64,000 bases of DNA from Bradyrhizobium jicamae (GCF_018130695.1 NZ_JAFCJX010000010.1:62001-126000); one strand, 5' to 3'; shown: positions 26,073 through 36,320, numbered from the stretch's first letter. Program-made: numbers and translations. The notes: generated by a model from the letters alone, not told the origin.

Positions 26073-26789
26073 CTACCCCCGCCGCCGCCTCCTGAAATCC
26101 CGCTTCTTCGGTTTTGGCGCCAGCGCCGGCTGCGTCGCCTGCACCTGGCGGAATCGCGCCAGCATCCGCTCGAAGCTTGCGATCAGCGTGTCGGCGATAT
26201 CCGGTCGCCGCTCCAATGCCGACAAGGTCAGCGCGGCCGCCTCGATCGTGGACAATCCGTCGCGGCGGGGCTCCTTGCGCAACTGGCCATAGCGCGACGG
26301 CCGCTTCGGCCCGAGAATCACCCGCTGGCATTTCAGCATCCAGGCGTTGCGCCACCACAGCGCCTTGGCCTGGCTCCAGGTGCCGTCGAGCAGCACAACG
26401 CCCTCGATGTCGGCGAGGATGGCGCGCTGGGAGGGCTCGAGCTCACCCTTGCGATTGATGGCGACGATCTCGGCGTCGGTGTCGAGGTCCTCGACCTTGG
26501 CCGAGCCGAGATAGAGCACGGCCCAGCGCGACGGATCGGCCACCGGCCGGCCGAGCGCCTTCGACAGGCTCGGCCAGGACAGGCCGATCCGCACCACGGC
26601 ATCCTTGAAGTGATGCGCGGTCAGCCGGGCGGTGCCGAGCGCCCTGTCCTGCTCCTGCGGATGCAGCAGGATCAGGAGCTGGATGCGGCTCTCGATCGGC
26701 GTGACGCTGTCGCAGATGCAGAGCGGCATCGGCTTGCCGCAATGCGGGCAGTCCGGCACGACTTCGGGTGTTTCGACGGGATTCGACAT
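26073..26789 (-). CDS. tRNA-uridine aminocarboxypropyltransferase (DTW domain, TapT type)
   Basis: 238 residues. An N-terminal zinc-type cluster CPHCGKPMPLCIC, then the SPOUT-like fold with the DTW signature in VVLLDGTWSQAKALWWRN (about residue 140), and LRKEPRRDGLSTIEAAAL, typical for the family. E. coli TapT (YfiP) makes acp3U at position 47 of several tRNAs using SAM. The C-terminus ends with a very basic stretch (KPKKRDFRRRRRG), plausibly for RNA binding. It lies 58 bp from tRNA-Cys. Confidence 0.85.
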   Translation of the reverse strand: MSNPVETPEVVPDCPHCGKPMPLCICDSVTPIESRIQLLILLHPQEQDRALGTARLTAHHFKDAVVRIGLSWPSLSKALGRPVADPSRWAVLYLGSAKVEDLDTDAEIVAINRKGELEPSQRAILADIEGVVLLDGTWSQAKALWWRNAWMLKCQRVILGPKRPSRYGQLRKEPRRDGLSTIEAAALTLSALERRPDIADTLIASFERMLARFRQVQATQPALAPKPKKRDFRRRRRG

Positions 26790-26827
26790 TCAACGGCTAT
26801 ACGCCGGGGATGGCCAAGGCAGCAACC

Positions 26828-29800
26828 TCAACGCAAGGCCAGCCTGGCAATGCCAAGCGCGACGCTGATGATCCCAATTCCGATGCTGAGCACCTTCAGC
26901 TTCTCTCGGCGCGGCAGATCCTTGAACTGGTCGATCAGGAGATAGATCACCGGCGTCGTGTAGAGCGTCAGGATCTGCGACACGAACAGGCCGCCGATGA
27001 TGGTGATGCCGAGCGGCCGGCGCAGTTCGGTGCCCGGGCCGGTGGCGATCACCAGCGGAATGCCGGCGAACAGCGCCGCCATGGTCGTCATCAGGATCGG
27101 CCGGAAGCGCGCCCGGCAGGCCTCGAAGATCGCCTCCCGCGACGACAGGCCCTGGTGCCGCTCCGCCTCCAGCGCGAAGTCGACCATCATGATTCCGTTC
27201 TTCTTGACGATGCCGATCAGCAGGATGATGCCGACAAAGGCGATCACGGTCAGCGGCGTATTGGTCACCTGAAGAGCAAGAAGCGCACCGAGCCCGGCCG
27301 ACGGCAAGGTCGAGATGATCGTGATCGGGTGCGCCAGGCTCTCATAGAGCACGCCGAGCACGATATACATCGCGATCAGTGCGCCGAGGATCAGCAGCGG
27401 CTGGCGGCCGCTGGTCTTGTTGAAGTCGCCGGCATTGCCGTCGAAGCTGCCGCGAATGCCTTCCGGCATGTGCAGCTCGTTGACCGCCTGCTGGATGTTC
27501 GTGGTGGCGACCTCCAGCGGCACGTCAGGCAGCAGGTTGAACGACACCGTGGTCGAGGGGAACCCCTGCGAGTGATAGACCGCCAGCGCCGCCAATCCGC
27601 GCTGCTGGCGCACCAGCGCCGACAGCGGCACCTGCACGTCGTTGGCGCCAGCGACATAGATGCGCTCGAGGTTCGACGGATCGTTCTGGAATTTCGGATC
27701 GATCTCCAGCACCACCATGTACTGGTTGCGCTGGGTGTAGACGATCGAGATCTGCCGCTGCGAGAACGCATTGTTGAGCGCGTTGTCAATGTCCTGGACG
27801 CGGACGCCGAGGCTCGAGGCGACCTTGCGGTCGATCACGAGGTTGAGCTGCAGCCCGCCGGGATCGCGGTCCGAGGAGATGTCGGTGATGCCCTCCACCG
27901 TCTCCATCCGCTTGGCGACGATCGGCGCCCATTTCTGCAGGAGATCGAGATCGGTCGACGACAGCGTGTACTGGTAGTCGGAATCGCTTTGCCGGCCGCC
28001 GGTGCGGATGTCCTGTGCCGCGAACATGAACAGGCGAATACCCGGCACCATGAAGAGGTTGCGGCGCAGGCGGTCGATCACCTGCGCGGTAGAGAGCCCG
28101 CCCCGCTCCTCCGGCGGCTTCAGGCTGATGAACATGGTGCCGCGGTTGGAGGTCGCCCCGCCCGGGCCGCCGCCCGAGCCGACCGACGAGCCGATGCCGG
28201 CGACCGCCGGATCGGCCATCACGATATCGGCGAGCCGCTGCTGCAGCCCCAGCATCGCCTGGAACGAGATGTCGGCGGAGGCGCGCGTCGAGCCGATCAC
28301 GAAGCCCGAGTCGTCGGTCGGGAAATAACCCTTCGGCGTCTTGACGTAGAGCGTGATCGTCACCCCGATGGTGACGAAGAATACGACCAGGGTCAGCCAG
28401 GGATGGACGAGGACGCCGCGCAGCGTCCAGGTGTAGAACGCAACGACCCGCGACAACGTGCCCTCGATGATGCGGTCGTACCAGGTGGCGTGATCGGAGG
28501 TCGCTTCCTTGATGTAATGCGCGCAGATCATCGGCGTGACCGTCAGCGACACCACGGTCGAGACCATGATCGCAAAGGTCAGGGTCAGCGAGAATTCGCG
28601 CAAGAGACGGCCGACGATGCCGTCCATGAAGATCAGCGGCGTAAAGGCCGCGATCAGCGACAGCGAGATCGACAGCACCGTGAAGCCGATCTGCTTGGCG
28701 CCCTCCAGCGCCGCCGGATACGGCGCCATGCCCTGCTCGAGGTTGCGGTACATGTTCTCGATCATGACGATGGCGTCGTCGACCACGAAGCCGACTGAAA
28801 TCGCCAGCGCCATCAGCGACAGATTGTCGATCGAGAAGCCGGCAAGCCACATCCCCGCGCAAGTGCCGGCCAGCGCTAGCGGCACCGAGACGCCGGCGGC
28901 GATGGTCGGCACGCCGCGGCGCAGGAACACGAACACGACCACCATGACCAGCACGACGGTCGCCAGCAGCGTCAGCTGCATGTCCTGCACGCTGGCGCGG
29001 ATCGTGCCGGTGCGGTCGACGAGCGTGGACACCTCGACGCCGGCCGGGATCCATTCCTTCAGCTCAGGGATCAGCGCGCGGACCCGGTCGACGGTGTCGA
29101 TGACGTTGGCGTCGCCCTGCTTGGTGATCTGGATCAGCACCGCCGGCTGCTTGTTGAACCAGGCGATCGAGCGTGCGTTACGGACGGAGTCTTCGACCTC
29201 GGCGACATCAGAGAGCCGCACGAAATTGCCGTTCGAGCTCTTGATCAGGATGTCGCGAAACTCGGCGGCGGTCCGCATCTGCTTGTTGATCGACAGCGTC
29301 TCGCTTTGCCGGCCGCCATTGAAGATGCCCACCGGCCCGAGCGGATTGGCATTGACGATGGCGGTACGGACGTCGTCGGTGGCAATGCCGGCATTGGCCA
29401 GCGACACCGGATTGAGCGAGATGCGCACCGCCGGCTGGTCGGCGCCGCTGACCGTGACCTCGCCGACCCCCGGCACCTGCGAGATGCGTTGCGCCAGCAC
29501 GGTGTCGGCGACGTCGTACATCGCGCTGGTCGAGATCGTCTTGGAGGTCAGCGCCAGCACGAACACGGGCGCCGCGGCCGGATTGGCCTTGCGGAATTTT
29601 GGCAGCGACGGCAGGTCACTCGGCAAATCCGCCAGTGACGCATTGATCGCGGCCTGCACGTCGCGCGCGGCGCGGTCGATGTCGCGGCCGATCGAGAACT
29701 GCACCTGGATGCTGGTGGTGCCGAGCGAGCTCGTGGACGTGATCTGGTCGACGCCGGAAATCGTGCCGAGCTTGCGCTCCAGGGGAGCCGCGACGGTCGA

Positions 29801-29983
29801 GGCCATCACCGACGGATCGGCGCCGGGCCGGCTCGCCGAGACCCGGATCATCGGGAAGTCGACATTCGGCACCGAGGACACCGGCAGGAACTCGTAGGCG
29901 ACGATCCCGATCAGGAACAGTCCGATCGCAAGCAGCGTGGTGCCGACCGGCCTGCGGATGAACGGTTCCGAGATCGACATCAC
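26828..29983 (-). CDS. RND multidrug efflux inner-membrane pump (MdtC-like)
   Basis: 1051 residues, twelve-helix HAE1-type RND transporter. N-terminal SEPFIRRPVGTTLLAIGLFL; proton-relay aspartates in VGFVVDDAIVMIENMYRN; two large periplasmic loops; C-terminal half beginning at the HPWLTLVVF helix. Its start overlaps the stop of the preceding RND gene by 4 bp. It differs clearly from that neighbour, so the two probably form a heterotrimeric MdtBC-type pump. It is the last gene of the four-gene efflux operon. Specific substrates cannot be read from sequence. Confidence 0.93.
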   Translation of the reverse strand: MMSISEPFIRRPVGTTLLAIGLFLIGIVAYEFLPVSSVPNVDFPMIRVSASRPGADPSVMASTVAAPLERKLGTISGVDQITSTSSLGTTSIQVQFSIGRDIDRAARDVQAAINASLADLPSDLPSLPKFRKANPAAAPVFVLALTSKTISTSAMYDVADTVLAQRISQVPGVGEVTVSGADQPAVRISLNPVSLANAGIATDDVRTAIVNANPLGPVGIFNGGRQSETLSINKQMRTAAEFRDILIKSSNGNFVRLSDVAEVEDSVRNARSIAWFNKQPAVLIQITKQGDANVIDTVDRVRALIPELKEWIPAGVEVSTLVDRTGTIRASVQDMQLTLLATVVLVMVVVFVFLRRGVPTIAAGVSVPLALAGTCAGMWLAGFSIDNLSLMALAISVGFVVDDAIVMIENMYRNLEQGMAPYPAALEGAKQIGFTVLSISLSLIAAFTPLIFMDGIVGRLLREFSLTLTFAIMVSTVVSLTVTPMICAHYIKEATSDHATWYDRIIEGTLSRVVAFYTWTLRGVLVHPWLTLVVFFVTIGVTITLYVKTPKGYFPTDDSGFVIGSTRASADISFQAMLGLQQRLADIVMADPAVAGIGSSVGSGGGPGGATSNRGTMFISLKPPEERGGLSTAQVIDRLRRNLFMVPGIRLFMFAAQDIRTGGRQSDSDYQYTLSSTDLDLLQKWAPIVAKRMETVEGITDISSDRDPGGLQLNLVIDRKVASSLGVRVQDIDNALNNAFSQRQISIVYTQRNQYMVVLEIDPKFQNDPSNLERIYVAGANDVQVPLSALVRQQRGLAALAVYHSQGFPSTTVSFNLLPDVPLEVATTNIQQAVNELHMPEGIRGSFDGNAGDFNKTSGRQPLLILGALIAMYIVLGVLYESLAHPITIISTLPSAGLGALLALQVTNTPLTVIAFVGIILLIGIVKKNGIMMVDFALEAERHQGLSSREAIFEACRARFRPILMTTMAALFAGIPLVIATGPGTELRRPLGITIIGGLFVSQILTLYTTPVIYLLIDQFKDLPRREKLKVLSIGIGIISVALGIARLALR

Positions 29984-32900
29984 TGCATGCCCTCGGTCGC
30001 GCCCGCGACCGGCGGGCCGTGCGGACCGGCCTCGGGCACCGCCTTCTCGATCCGGCGGTTGAGGCGATCCAGCGCGAGATAGATCACGGGCGTGGTGTAG
30101 AGCGTCAGCAGCTGGCTGAGCAGCAGGCCACCGATAATGGAGATGCCGAGCGGGAAACGTAATTCGGCGCCGGTGCCGCTCTCGATCGCGAGCGGCAGCG
30201 CGCCGAACAGCGCCGCCAGCGTCGTCATCATGATCGGGCGGAAGCGCAGCAGGCAGGCCTGCACGATCGCGTCATAGGACGACAGGCCACGATGACGTTC
30301 GGCTTCCAGCGCGAAGTCGATCATCATGATCGCGTTCTTCTTGACGATGCCCATCAGCAGGATGATGCCGATCAGGCCGATCACCGAGAGATCCTGCCCG
30401 CACAGCATCAACGCGAGGATGGCGCCGACGCCGGCCGACGGCAGCGTCGACAGAATGGTGATCGGGTGGATGTAGCTCTCATAGAGCACGCCGAGCACGA
30501 TGTAGATGGTGATGATCGCAGCCAGGATCAGCCAGGGCTGGCCGGCCAGCGACTTGGCGAACTCGGCGGCATCGCCCGCATAGACGCCGACGATGCTGTT
30601 GGGCATGCCGATCCGCGTCTCGATCGCCTTCACGGCCTCGACGGCGTCGCCCAGCGCCTCGCCGGGCGCGAGATTGAAGCTCAGCGACGCCGACGGAAAC
30701 TGTGCCTGATGTGAGATCGCGAGCGGCGCGGTGGTTCGCGTCAGCGTCGCGACCGCGGAGAGCGGCACCTGCGCGCCGGCGGCGCCGGGCAGATAGAGCT
30801 TGTCCAGGATCGACGGGTCGCGCTGGTACATCGGCAGGGCCTCGAGCACCACGCGGTACTGGTTGGCCTGGCCGTAAATGGTCGAGATCTGGCGCTGCGC
30901 GAAGGCGTCATTGAGCGTGTCGGTGACGCCCTGCAGATTGACGCCGAGTTGGCCGGCGCGCTGCCGGTTGATGTCGAGCGCGGCACGCAAGCCGCCCTCC
31001 TGGGTTTCGGAGGAGACGTCACGGAACAGCGGATCGCGGCGCATCTCGGCGACGAGCTTCCCGGCCCATTTCGTCACCTCGGCCGAGTCAGTGCCAGTCA
31101 GCGTGTACTGATATTGCGAGCGGCTCGACTGGGTCGAGATCTGCACGTCCTGCACCGGCTGGAAGTAGACGGTCATGCCGGGGATCGATGCCACCTTGGC
31201 CTTGAGGCGTTCGACCACCTTGGCGACACCGTCCGGTCGCTCGTCGAGCGGCTTCAGCGTCATCACCAGGCGCCCGACATTGGTGGTCGGATTGACCGAG
31301 CCCGAACCGATCACCGACACAACGCCAGTGACGTCAGGGTCGGCCTTGATCGCATCCGCAACCGCAGTCTGGCGCCGCTGCATTTCCGCGAACGAGACGT
31401 CGGGACCGGCCTCCGTGACCGCCGTGATCGAGGATGTGTCCTGCAGCGGCAGGAACCCTTTCGGCGCCATCACATACATGAACAGCGTCAGCGCGATGGT
31501 CGCGAATGTGACCAGCAAGGTGGTGCGCTGGTGCCGCAACACCACGAGCAGCGTCCGATGGTAGAACGCGACCATGCGGTCGATGAGGCGGCTGATCGCG
31601 GCGAGTCCGGGAACCGCGACCTCCTCGTGGATGTTCTTGAGCATCCGCGAGCACATCATCGGCGTCAGCGTCAGCGATACGATGGCCGAGGTCACCACCG
31701 CGATCGTCAGTGTCAGCGCGAATTCGCGGAACATGCGGCCGACCAGGCCGGACATGAACAGCAGCGGGATGAACACGGCGATTAGCGAGACCGTCAGCGA
31801 GATCACGGTGAAGCCGATCTCGCTGGCGCCCTTCAGCGACGCCTCCATGACCGTTTCGCCCTCCTCCATGTGGCGGACGATGTTCTCGATCATGACGATG
31901 GCGTCGTCGACCACGAAGCCGGTGCCGATCGTCAGCGCCATCAACGAGAGGTTATCGAGGCTGAAGCCCGCGAAATACATCACGCCAAAGCTCGTGATCA
32001 GCGACAACGGCAGCGCCACGCCGGCGATCAGGGTCGCCCGCAGCGAGCGCAGGAACAGCAGCACCACCAGCGTCACCAGCACGACGCTGAGGATCAGCGT
32101 GAACTGCACGTCGTGGACGGAGGCGCGGATGGTGACCGTGCGGTCGGAGACCACGGTCAGCTTGACGCCGGCCGGAATGGAGCGCTGCAGCCGCGGGATC
32201 TCCGCCCGGATCTGCCTGACGACCTCGATCACATTGGCGCCGGGCTGGCGCTGGATGTCGATGATCACAGCCGGCGTGCCCTGGTACCAGCCGCCGGTGC
32301 GGTCGTTCTCGAGGCCATCGACGATGTTGGCGACGTCGCCGATCGTCACCGGGGCGCCGTTGCGATAGGCGATGATGACAGGCTTGTAGGCGTCGGCGGC
32401 TGCGATCTGGTCGTTGGCGGCGATGGTGTAGGACTGCTGCGCGCCGTCGAGCGAGCCCTTCGGTCCCGACACGTTGGCGCCTGCGATGGCGTTGCGCAGA
32501 TCCTCCATCGCGATGCCGTAAGCGGCGAGCCGGGCGAGATCAGCCTGCACGCGCACGGCAGGCTTGAGGCCGCCGAGGATCGACACTCGGCCGACGCCGG
32601 AAATCTGGCTGAGCCGCTGGCCCAGCACGGTGTCGGCGAGATCGCTCATCGCGCGCAGCGAGATCGTCTCCGACGTCAGCGCCAGCGTCATGACAGGCGC
32701 GTCGGCCGGGTTCACCTTGGCGTAGACCGGCGGGTACGGCAGAGTCTTCGGCAGGATGCCGGCGGCGGCATTGATCGCGGCCTGCACGTCCTGTGTCGCG
32801 CCGTCGATGTCGCGGTTGAGGTCGAACTGCAGCGATATCTGGCTGACGCCGAACGAGCTGGTTGAATTCATCGACGACAGCGACGGGATCTGCCCGAGCT

Positions 32901-33108
32901 GGCGCTCCAGCGGCGCCGTGATCAGCGAGGCCACCACGTCGGGGCTCGCGCCCGGTAGCTGCGTCGTCACCTGCACGGTCGGGAAATCGACCTGCGGCAA
33001 TGCGGAGACCGGCAGCGCCCAATAACCGAGCGCGCCGCCGATCATCAGCGCGATCCCGAGCAGCGAGGTCGCGATCGGCCGGCGGATGAATGGTTCGGAG
33101 ACGCTCAT
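29980..33108 (-). CDS. RND multidrug efflux inner-membrane pump (MdtB-like)
   Basis: 1042 residues. Starts MSVSEPFIRRPIATSLLGIA. The proton-relay aspartates lie in TGFVVDDAIVMIENIVRH, with porter loops and a second helix bundle near the C-terminus. It overlaps both neighbours by 4 bp (adaptor upstream, second pump downstream), so the operon is translationally coupled. Together with the next gene it fits the MdtB/MdtC heteromer model of E. coli mdtABC. Confidence 0.93.
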   Translation of the reverse strand: MSVSEPFIRRPIATSLLGIALMIGGALGYWALPVSALPQVDFPTVQVTTQLPGASPDVVASLITAPLERQLGQIPSLSSMNSTSSFGVSQISLQFDLNRDIDGATQDVQAAINAAAGILPKTLPYPPVYAKVNPADAPVMTLALTSETISLRAMSDLADTVLGQRLSQISGVGRVSILGGLKPAVRVQADLARLAAYGIAMEDLRNAIAGANVSGPKGSLDGAQQSYTIAANDQIAAADAYKPVIIAYRNGAPVTIGDVANIVDGLENDRTGGWYQGTPAVIIDIQRQPGANVIEVVRQIRAEIPRLQRSIPAGVKLTVVSDRTVTIRASVHDVQFTLILSVVLVTLVVLLFLRSLRATLIAGVALPLSLITSFGVMYFAGFSLDNLSLMALTIGTGFVVDDAIVMIENIVRHMEEGETVMEASLKGASEIGFTVISLTVSLIAVFIPLLFMSGLVGRMFREFALTLTIAVVTSAIVSLTLTPMMCSRMLKNIHEEVAVPGLAAISRLIDRMVAFYHRTLLVVLRHQRTTLLVTFATIALTLFMYVMAPKGFLPLQDTSSITAVTEAGPDVSFAEMQRRQTAVADAIKADPDVTGVVSVIGSGSVNPTTNVGRLVMTLKPLDERPDGVAKVVERLKAKVASIPGMTVYFQPVQDVQISTQSSRSQYQYTLTGTDSAEVTKWAGKLVAEMRRDPLFRDVSSETQEGGLRAALDINRQRAGQLGVNLQGVTDTLNDAFAQRQISTIYGQANQYRVVLEALPMYQRDPSILDKLYLPGAAGAQVPLSAVATLTRTTAPLAISHQAQFPSASLSFNLAPGEALGDAVEAVKAIETRIGMPNSIVGVYAGDAAEFAKSLAGQPWLILAAIITIYIVLGVLYESYIHPITILSTLPSAGVGAILALMLCGQDLSVIGLIGIILLMGIVKKNAIMMIDFALEAERHRGLSSYDAIVQACLLRFRPIMMTTLAALFGALPLAIESGTGAELRFPLGISIIGGLLLSQLLTLYTTPVIYLALDRLNRRIEKAVPEAGPHGPPVAGATEGMQ

Positions 33109-34523
33109 GGCTGCGACTTGGCTGCGCCTGACGGTTCCCCTGCTGCCGGCCCGGTCTGCCCCTTCTGATCGCCCTCGCCGTGCTCGCGCTTCCCGTGGTG
33201 CTCGCCGTTCTTACCTTGCCATTCGCCGCGCTTGCCGTCCTTGCCTTGACCCTGCTGGCCCTGACCGCCGCCCTTGCCGTCGGGATTGCGGCTGCGCTTG
33301 CGCGGCGCGAGATCGGCTGACGGGGTCTGGTCGTCCTTGCCGACAACGACCTTGGAGCCGTCGGCGAGATTGGCGAAGCCTGTCGTCACCACGCGGTCCG
33401 CAGTGGTCAGGCCGCTGGCGATCACAGCATCATGCTCATTTTGCTGTGTCACCGTGACCGGCTTGGCGGTGACGATATCGCCCTCGCCGATCACATAGCT
33501 GAAGGTGCCGGCCGGGCCGCGCTGCACGGCCGAGGTCGGCACCACGATCGCCTGCGACAACGTCTCGACCTTCAGCCGCACATTGACGAACTGGCCGGGC
33601 CACAGCTGGTAATTGGCATTGGGGAATTCGGCCTTCAGCTTCAGCGTGCCGGTGGTCGGGTCGACCTGGTTGTCGATGCCGGTCAGCTTGCCGGTGTCGA
33701 TTACGGTGACGCCGTCATTGCCGAACACGTCGACTGCGAGCTGGCCTTTGGCCGCGGCCGCATTGACCCGCATGATCTGCTGCTGCGGCAGGCTGAACCA
33801 CACCGCGATCGGCTGCAGCTGGGTGATGATCACGAGCCCGGTCGTGTCGGCGGCGTGGATGATATTGCCCTGGTCGACCTGGCGCAGGCCGGCGCGGCCG
33901 GAGAGCGGCGCCACGATCTTGGTGTAGCTCAAGGTCGCCGCGGCGTTGTCGATCGCGGCCTGGTCGGCCTTGATCAGCGCCTCCTGCTGCGCGACCGTCG
34001 CCTTCTGGGTGTCAGCCTGCTGCTTGGAGCCGGCATTGGAGGCGGCCAGCTGCTGGTAGCGCGCCAGATCGATCTTCTGGTTGGCGAGCAGCGCCTCGTC
34101 CTGCGCCTTCTTCGCCACCGCCTGATCGTAGGTCGCCTGATAGAGCGCGGGATCGATCTCGCCGAGCACATCGCCCTTCTTGACGTCCTGGCCCTCGACG
34201 AAGTTCACCGCGATCAGCTTGCCGTCGACCTGCGAGCGCACGGTCACCGTGTTGAGCGCCTTCACCGAGCCGACGCCGTCGAGATAAACCGGCACGTCCT
34301 GCACGTGCGGGGTGGCCGCCAGCACCGGCACCGGCAGGTCCGGCCGCGCGCCGTTGCCGCGATTGCCGCCTTGCTTGGTCTGGAAGGCGTACCAGCCGAT
34401 ATAGCCGAGGCCGCCAAGGATCACGGCCGTGATCATCAGCGATACCATGCGCTTGAGCAGCCGCGAGATCAGGCTCGGCTTGCGAACCGTGGTCTCGTCG
34501 TCTTTCTCCGGCTTAAAGAGCAT
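33105..34523 (-). CDS. RND efflux periplasmic adaptor (MdtA-like) with charged C-terminal tail
   Basis: 472 residues. A single N-terminal membrane anchor (MVSLMITAVILGGLGYIGWYAF) is followed by a biotinyl-lipoyl half-motif (GSVKALNTVTVRSQVDGKL), an alpha-hairpin and a beta-barrel domain. The last 65 residues are unusual: a hydrophilic tail rich in Gly, Lys, Gln, His and Glu, beyond where MdtA-type adaptors normally end. The adaptor links the RND pumps to the outer-membrane channel. It overlaps the channel gene by 11 bp and the first pump by 4 bp. Confidence 0.92.
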   Translation of the reverse strand: MLFKPEKDDETTVRKPSLISRLLKRMVSLMITAVILGGLGYIGWYAFQTKQGGNRGNGARPDLPVPVLAATPHVQDVPVYLDGVGSVKALNTVTVRSQVDGKLIAVNFVEGQDVKKGDVLGEIDPALYQATYDQAVAKKAQDEALLANQKIDLARYQQLAASNAGSKQQADTQKATVAQQEALIKADQAAIDNAAATLSYTKIVAPLSGRAGLRQVDQGNIIHAADTTGLVIITQLQPIAVWFSLPQQQIMRVNAAAAKGQLAVDVFGNDGVTVIDTGKLTGIDNQVDPTTGTLKLKAEFPNANYQLWPGQFVNVRLKVETLSQAIVVPTSAVQRGPAGTFSYVIGEGDIVTAKPVTVTQQNEHDAVIASGLTTADRVVTTGFANLADGSKVVVGKDDQTPSADLAPRKRSRNPDGKGGGQGQQGQGKDGKRGEWQGKNGEHHGKREHGEGDQKGQTGPAAGEPSGAAKSQP

Positions 34524-35982
34524 CGACCGGCCTTTCCATCTTCGGCTCCCAGCCGCCCCCCAGCGCCTGATATAGGCTCACGATCGCCTGCAACCGAGCC
34601 AGCTGGGCCTGGGAGTAGGCATCCTCCGCCTGGAACAAAGTCAGTTGCGTGTTTAGCACGGTTACGATGTCCGCCGTGCCTGCGCGGAGCTGCTGCTCAG
34701 AGAGTTGAAAGGCCCGCCGCGACGCGGTCAGCACGTCGCGCTGCAGCTGTAGCTTTTTGGTGGTCTCGCGGATCGCGACCAGCGCGTTGTCGACGTCGGT
34801 GAAGGCCTGGATCACCGTCTTGCGGTAGGTCTGCAGCAGCTCGTCCTGCTTGGCCTTGGTGTACTCGAAATTGCCGAGGATCCTGCCGCCGTCGAAGATC
34901 GGCTGGGTCAGGCTGCCGACCATGCTGAAGAAGGCCGCATGCGGCTGGAACAGCGAGGAGAGCGCCGAGCTCTGATAGCCGCCCTGCCCGGTCAACTGGA
35001 TGCTCGGGAAGAACTGCGCCCGCGCGCTGCCGACATTGGCGGTGGCCGACGCAAGCTGCGCCTCCTGCCGCCGGATGTCCGGCCGCTGGGTCAGCAATTC
35101 CGACGGCAGGCCGGGTGTGACGCGCGGGATCGCGACCGCATTCAGGCTGCCGCCGTCGACCCGCACGCTCTCCGGCGGCCGCGACACCAGCACGGCGAGC
35201 GCGTTGATGTTCTGCTCCAGGGTCTGGCGCAGCGGCGGCACCAGCGCGCGCTGGTTGGCGAGCACGCTCTCCTGCTGGGCGACGTCGAGATCGGTGCCGG
35301 TGCCGGCCTTCAGCCGCTCCTTGATCGCGTTCAGGATGCGCTCGGCGCTGGCGATGTTGCGCTGGGCGGTGCGCAGCCGGTCCTGCGAGGCCAGCACCGT
35401 GAAATAGGCATTGGCGAGCGTCGTCAGCGTGGTCAGCGCCGTGACCTCGCGGTCGAAGCGGTTGGCGACCGATGTCTCTTCCGCCGCCTGCGCGGCGTCG
35501 CGGTTCTGGCCCCAGAAGTCGAGCTGGTAGCTCGCGCTCAGATTGGCGTTGTAGTTGACGACCTCGCGCCCGCCATTGGTCAGGCCGCTCGAGCTCGAGC
35601 CCGAGGTGCGCGAATAGGTCTCGGAGCCGCCGCCCTGCAGAGTAGGCAAGAGCGCGGCGCCGGCCTGGCGCGCCAGCGCGTCGGCCTGCTTGAAGCGCGC
35701 GACGGCCGCGGCGATATCCAGATTGACCTTCTGCGCCTCCTCCATCAGCAAGGTCAGTTCCGCCGAACGGAACGACCGCCACCAGTCGAGCGGCGGCGGC
35801 GCGTCGCCGGGCCGCGTCAGCCCGGCCGCCTTGTAGCCCTGCGGCGTGTCGAGGGCGGGATCGGGAATGTCCTGGGTCAGGATGCAGCCCGCGGAACTCA
35901 CCACCAGCGCAAGTGCCACCAGCGCGCGCGCAACGGACCCGCAGCGAGTTCCAAGCCGCCCCTGGCCCGGCAACGTCATCAT
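34513..35982 (-). CDS. NodT-family outer-membrane efflux lipoprotein
   Basis: 489 residues from ATG 35982 (MMTLPGQGRLG...). Signal and lipobox region ALVALALVVSSAGC, with the Cys near residue 33 (the -3 residue is Ser rather than Leu, so lipidation is likely but not perfect). Two OEP repeats follow, with PPPLDWWRSFRSAELTLLMEEA and typical closing PTLQGGGSETYSRTSG. It supplies the outer-membrane channel of this RND system, so the operon does not depend on the separate tolC. An in-frame upstream extension to 36195 is not a credible start. Confidence 0.9.
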   Translation of the reverse strand: MMTLPGQGRLGTRCGSVARALVALALVVSSAGCILTQDIPDPALDTPQGYKAAGLTRPGDAPPPLDWWRSFRSAELTLLMEEAQKVNLDIAAAVARFKQADALARQAGAALLPTLQGGGSETYSRTSGSSSSGLTNGGREVVNYNANLSASYQLDFWGQNRDAAQAAEETSVANRFDREVTALTTLTTLANAYFTVLASQDRLRTAQRNIASAERILNAIKERLKAGTGTDLDVAQQESVLANQRALVPPLRQTLEQNINALAVLVSRPPESVRVDGGSLNAVAIPRVTPGLPSELLTQRPDIRRQEAQLASATANVGSARAQFFPSIQLTGQGGYQSSALSSLFQPHAAFFSMVGSLTQPIFDGGRILGNFEYTKAKQDELLQTYRKTVIQAFTDVDNALVAIRETTKKLQLQRDVLTASRRAFQLSEQQLRAGTADIVTVLNTQLTLFQAEDAYSQAQLARLQAIVSLYQALGGGWEPKMERPVDAL

Positions 35983-36293
35983 GGCAGCAGGCTGGGTCAC
36001 ACCCGCTCTCCGCGCACAGAGTCCGTCCTTGGCGCACGGGGGACGCGTCGAGGGCTGGTCTGTGAGACGTTCACGGGTGATGCTTCCGTTGGAACCGAAG
36101 CGGCATATTACCGTCCCGGTGACGGCGCGGACAGTCCCGCGGTTCAATCCGGAGCGCGGGCGAATCATGCCGTTTCGGGGGGCGACACAACTCAACTTAC
36201 CCTTATTTCATGCAGCTTTCTCGTCGAGTCCCATCTTTTTAGGAGGGCGGAATCTTACAAAGATTTCATGGGTTTTTCCCCTGCCCGATGACG

Positions 36294-36320
36294 TGAAACC
36301 GGGCACCGGTCCTGCCGTAT
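36294..36320 (+). promoter_or_regulatory. Weak ECF-type promoter candidate before FAD gene
   Basis: TGAAACC (36294-36300) and CGTAT (36316-36320) are 15 bp apart, roughly in the style of ECF sigma promoters. They lie 32 bp before the FAD-enzyme ATG, itself preceded by GAGGGGG. Spacing is short and matches are partial. Confidence 0.2.

Noticed and set aside
26768..28798. 676-residue plus-strand frame opposite the RND pump
   Set aside because: Antisense artefact with low-complexity His/Arg/Asp composition.
35983..36195. N-terminal extension of the NodT-family protein
   Set aside because: No start signal, and the signal peptide begins at the ATG at 35982.
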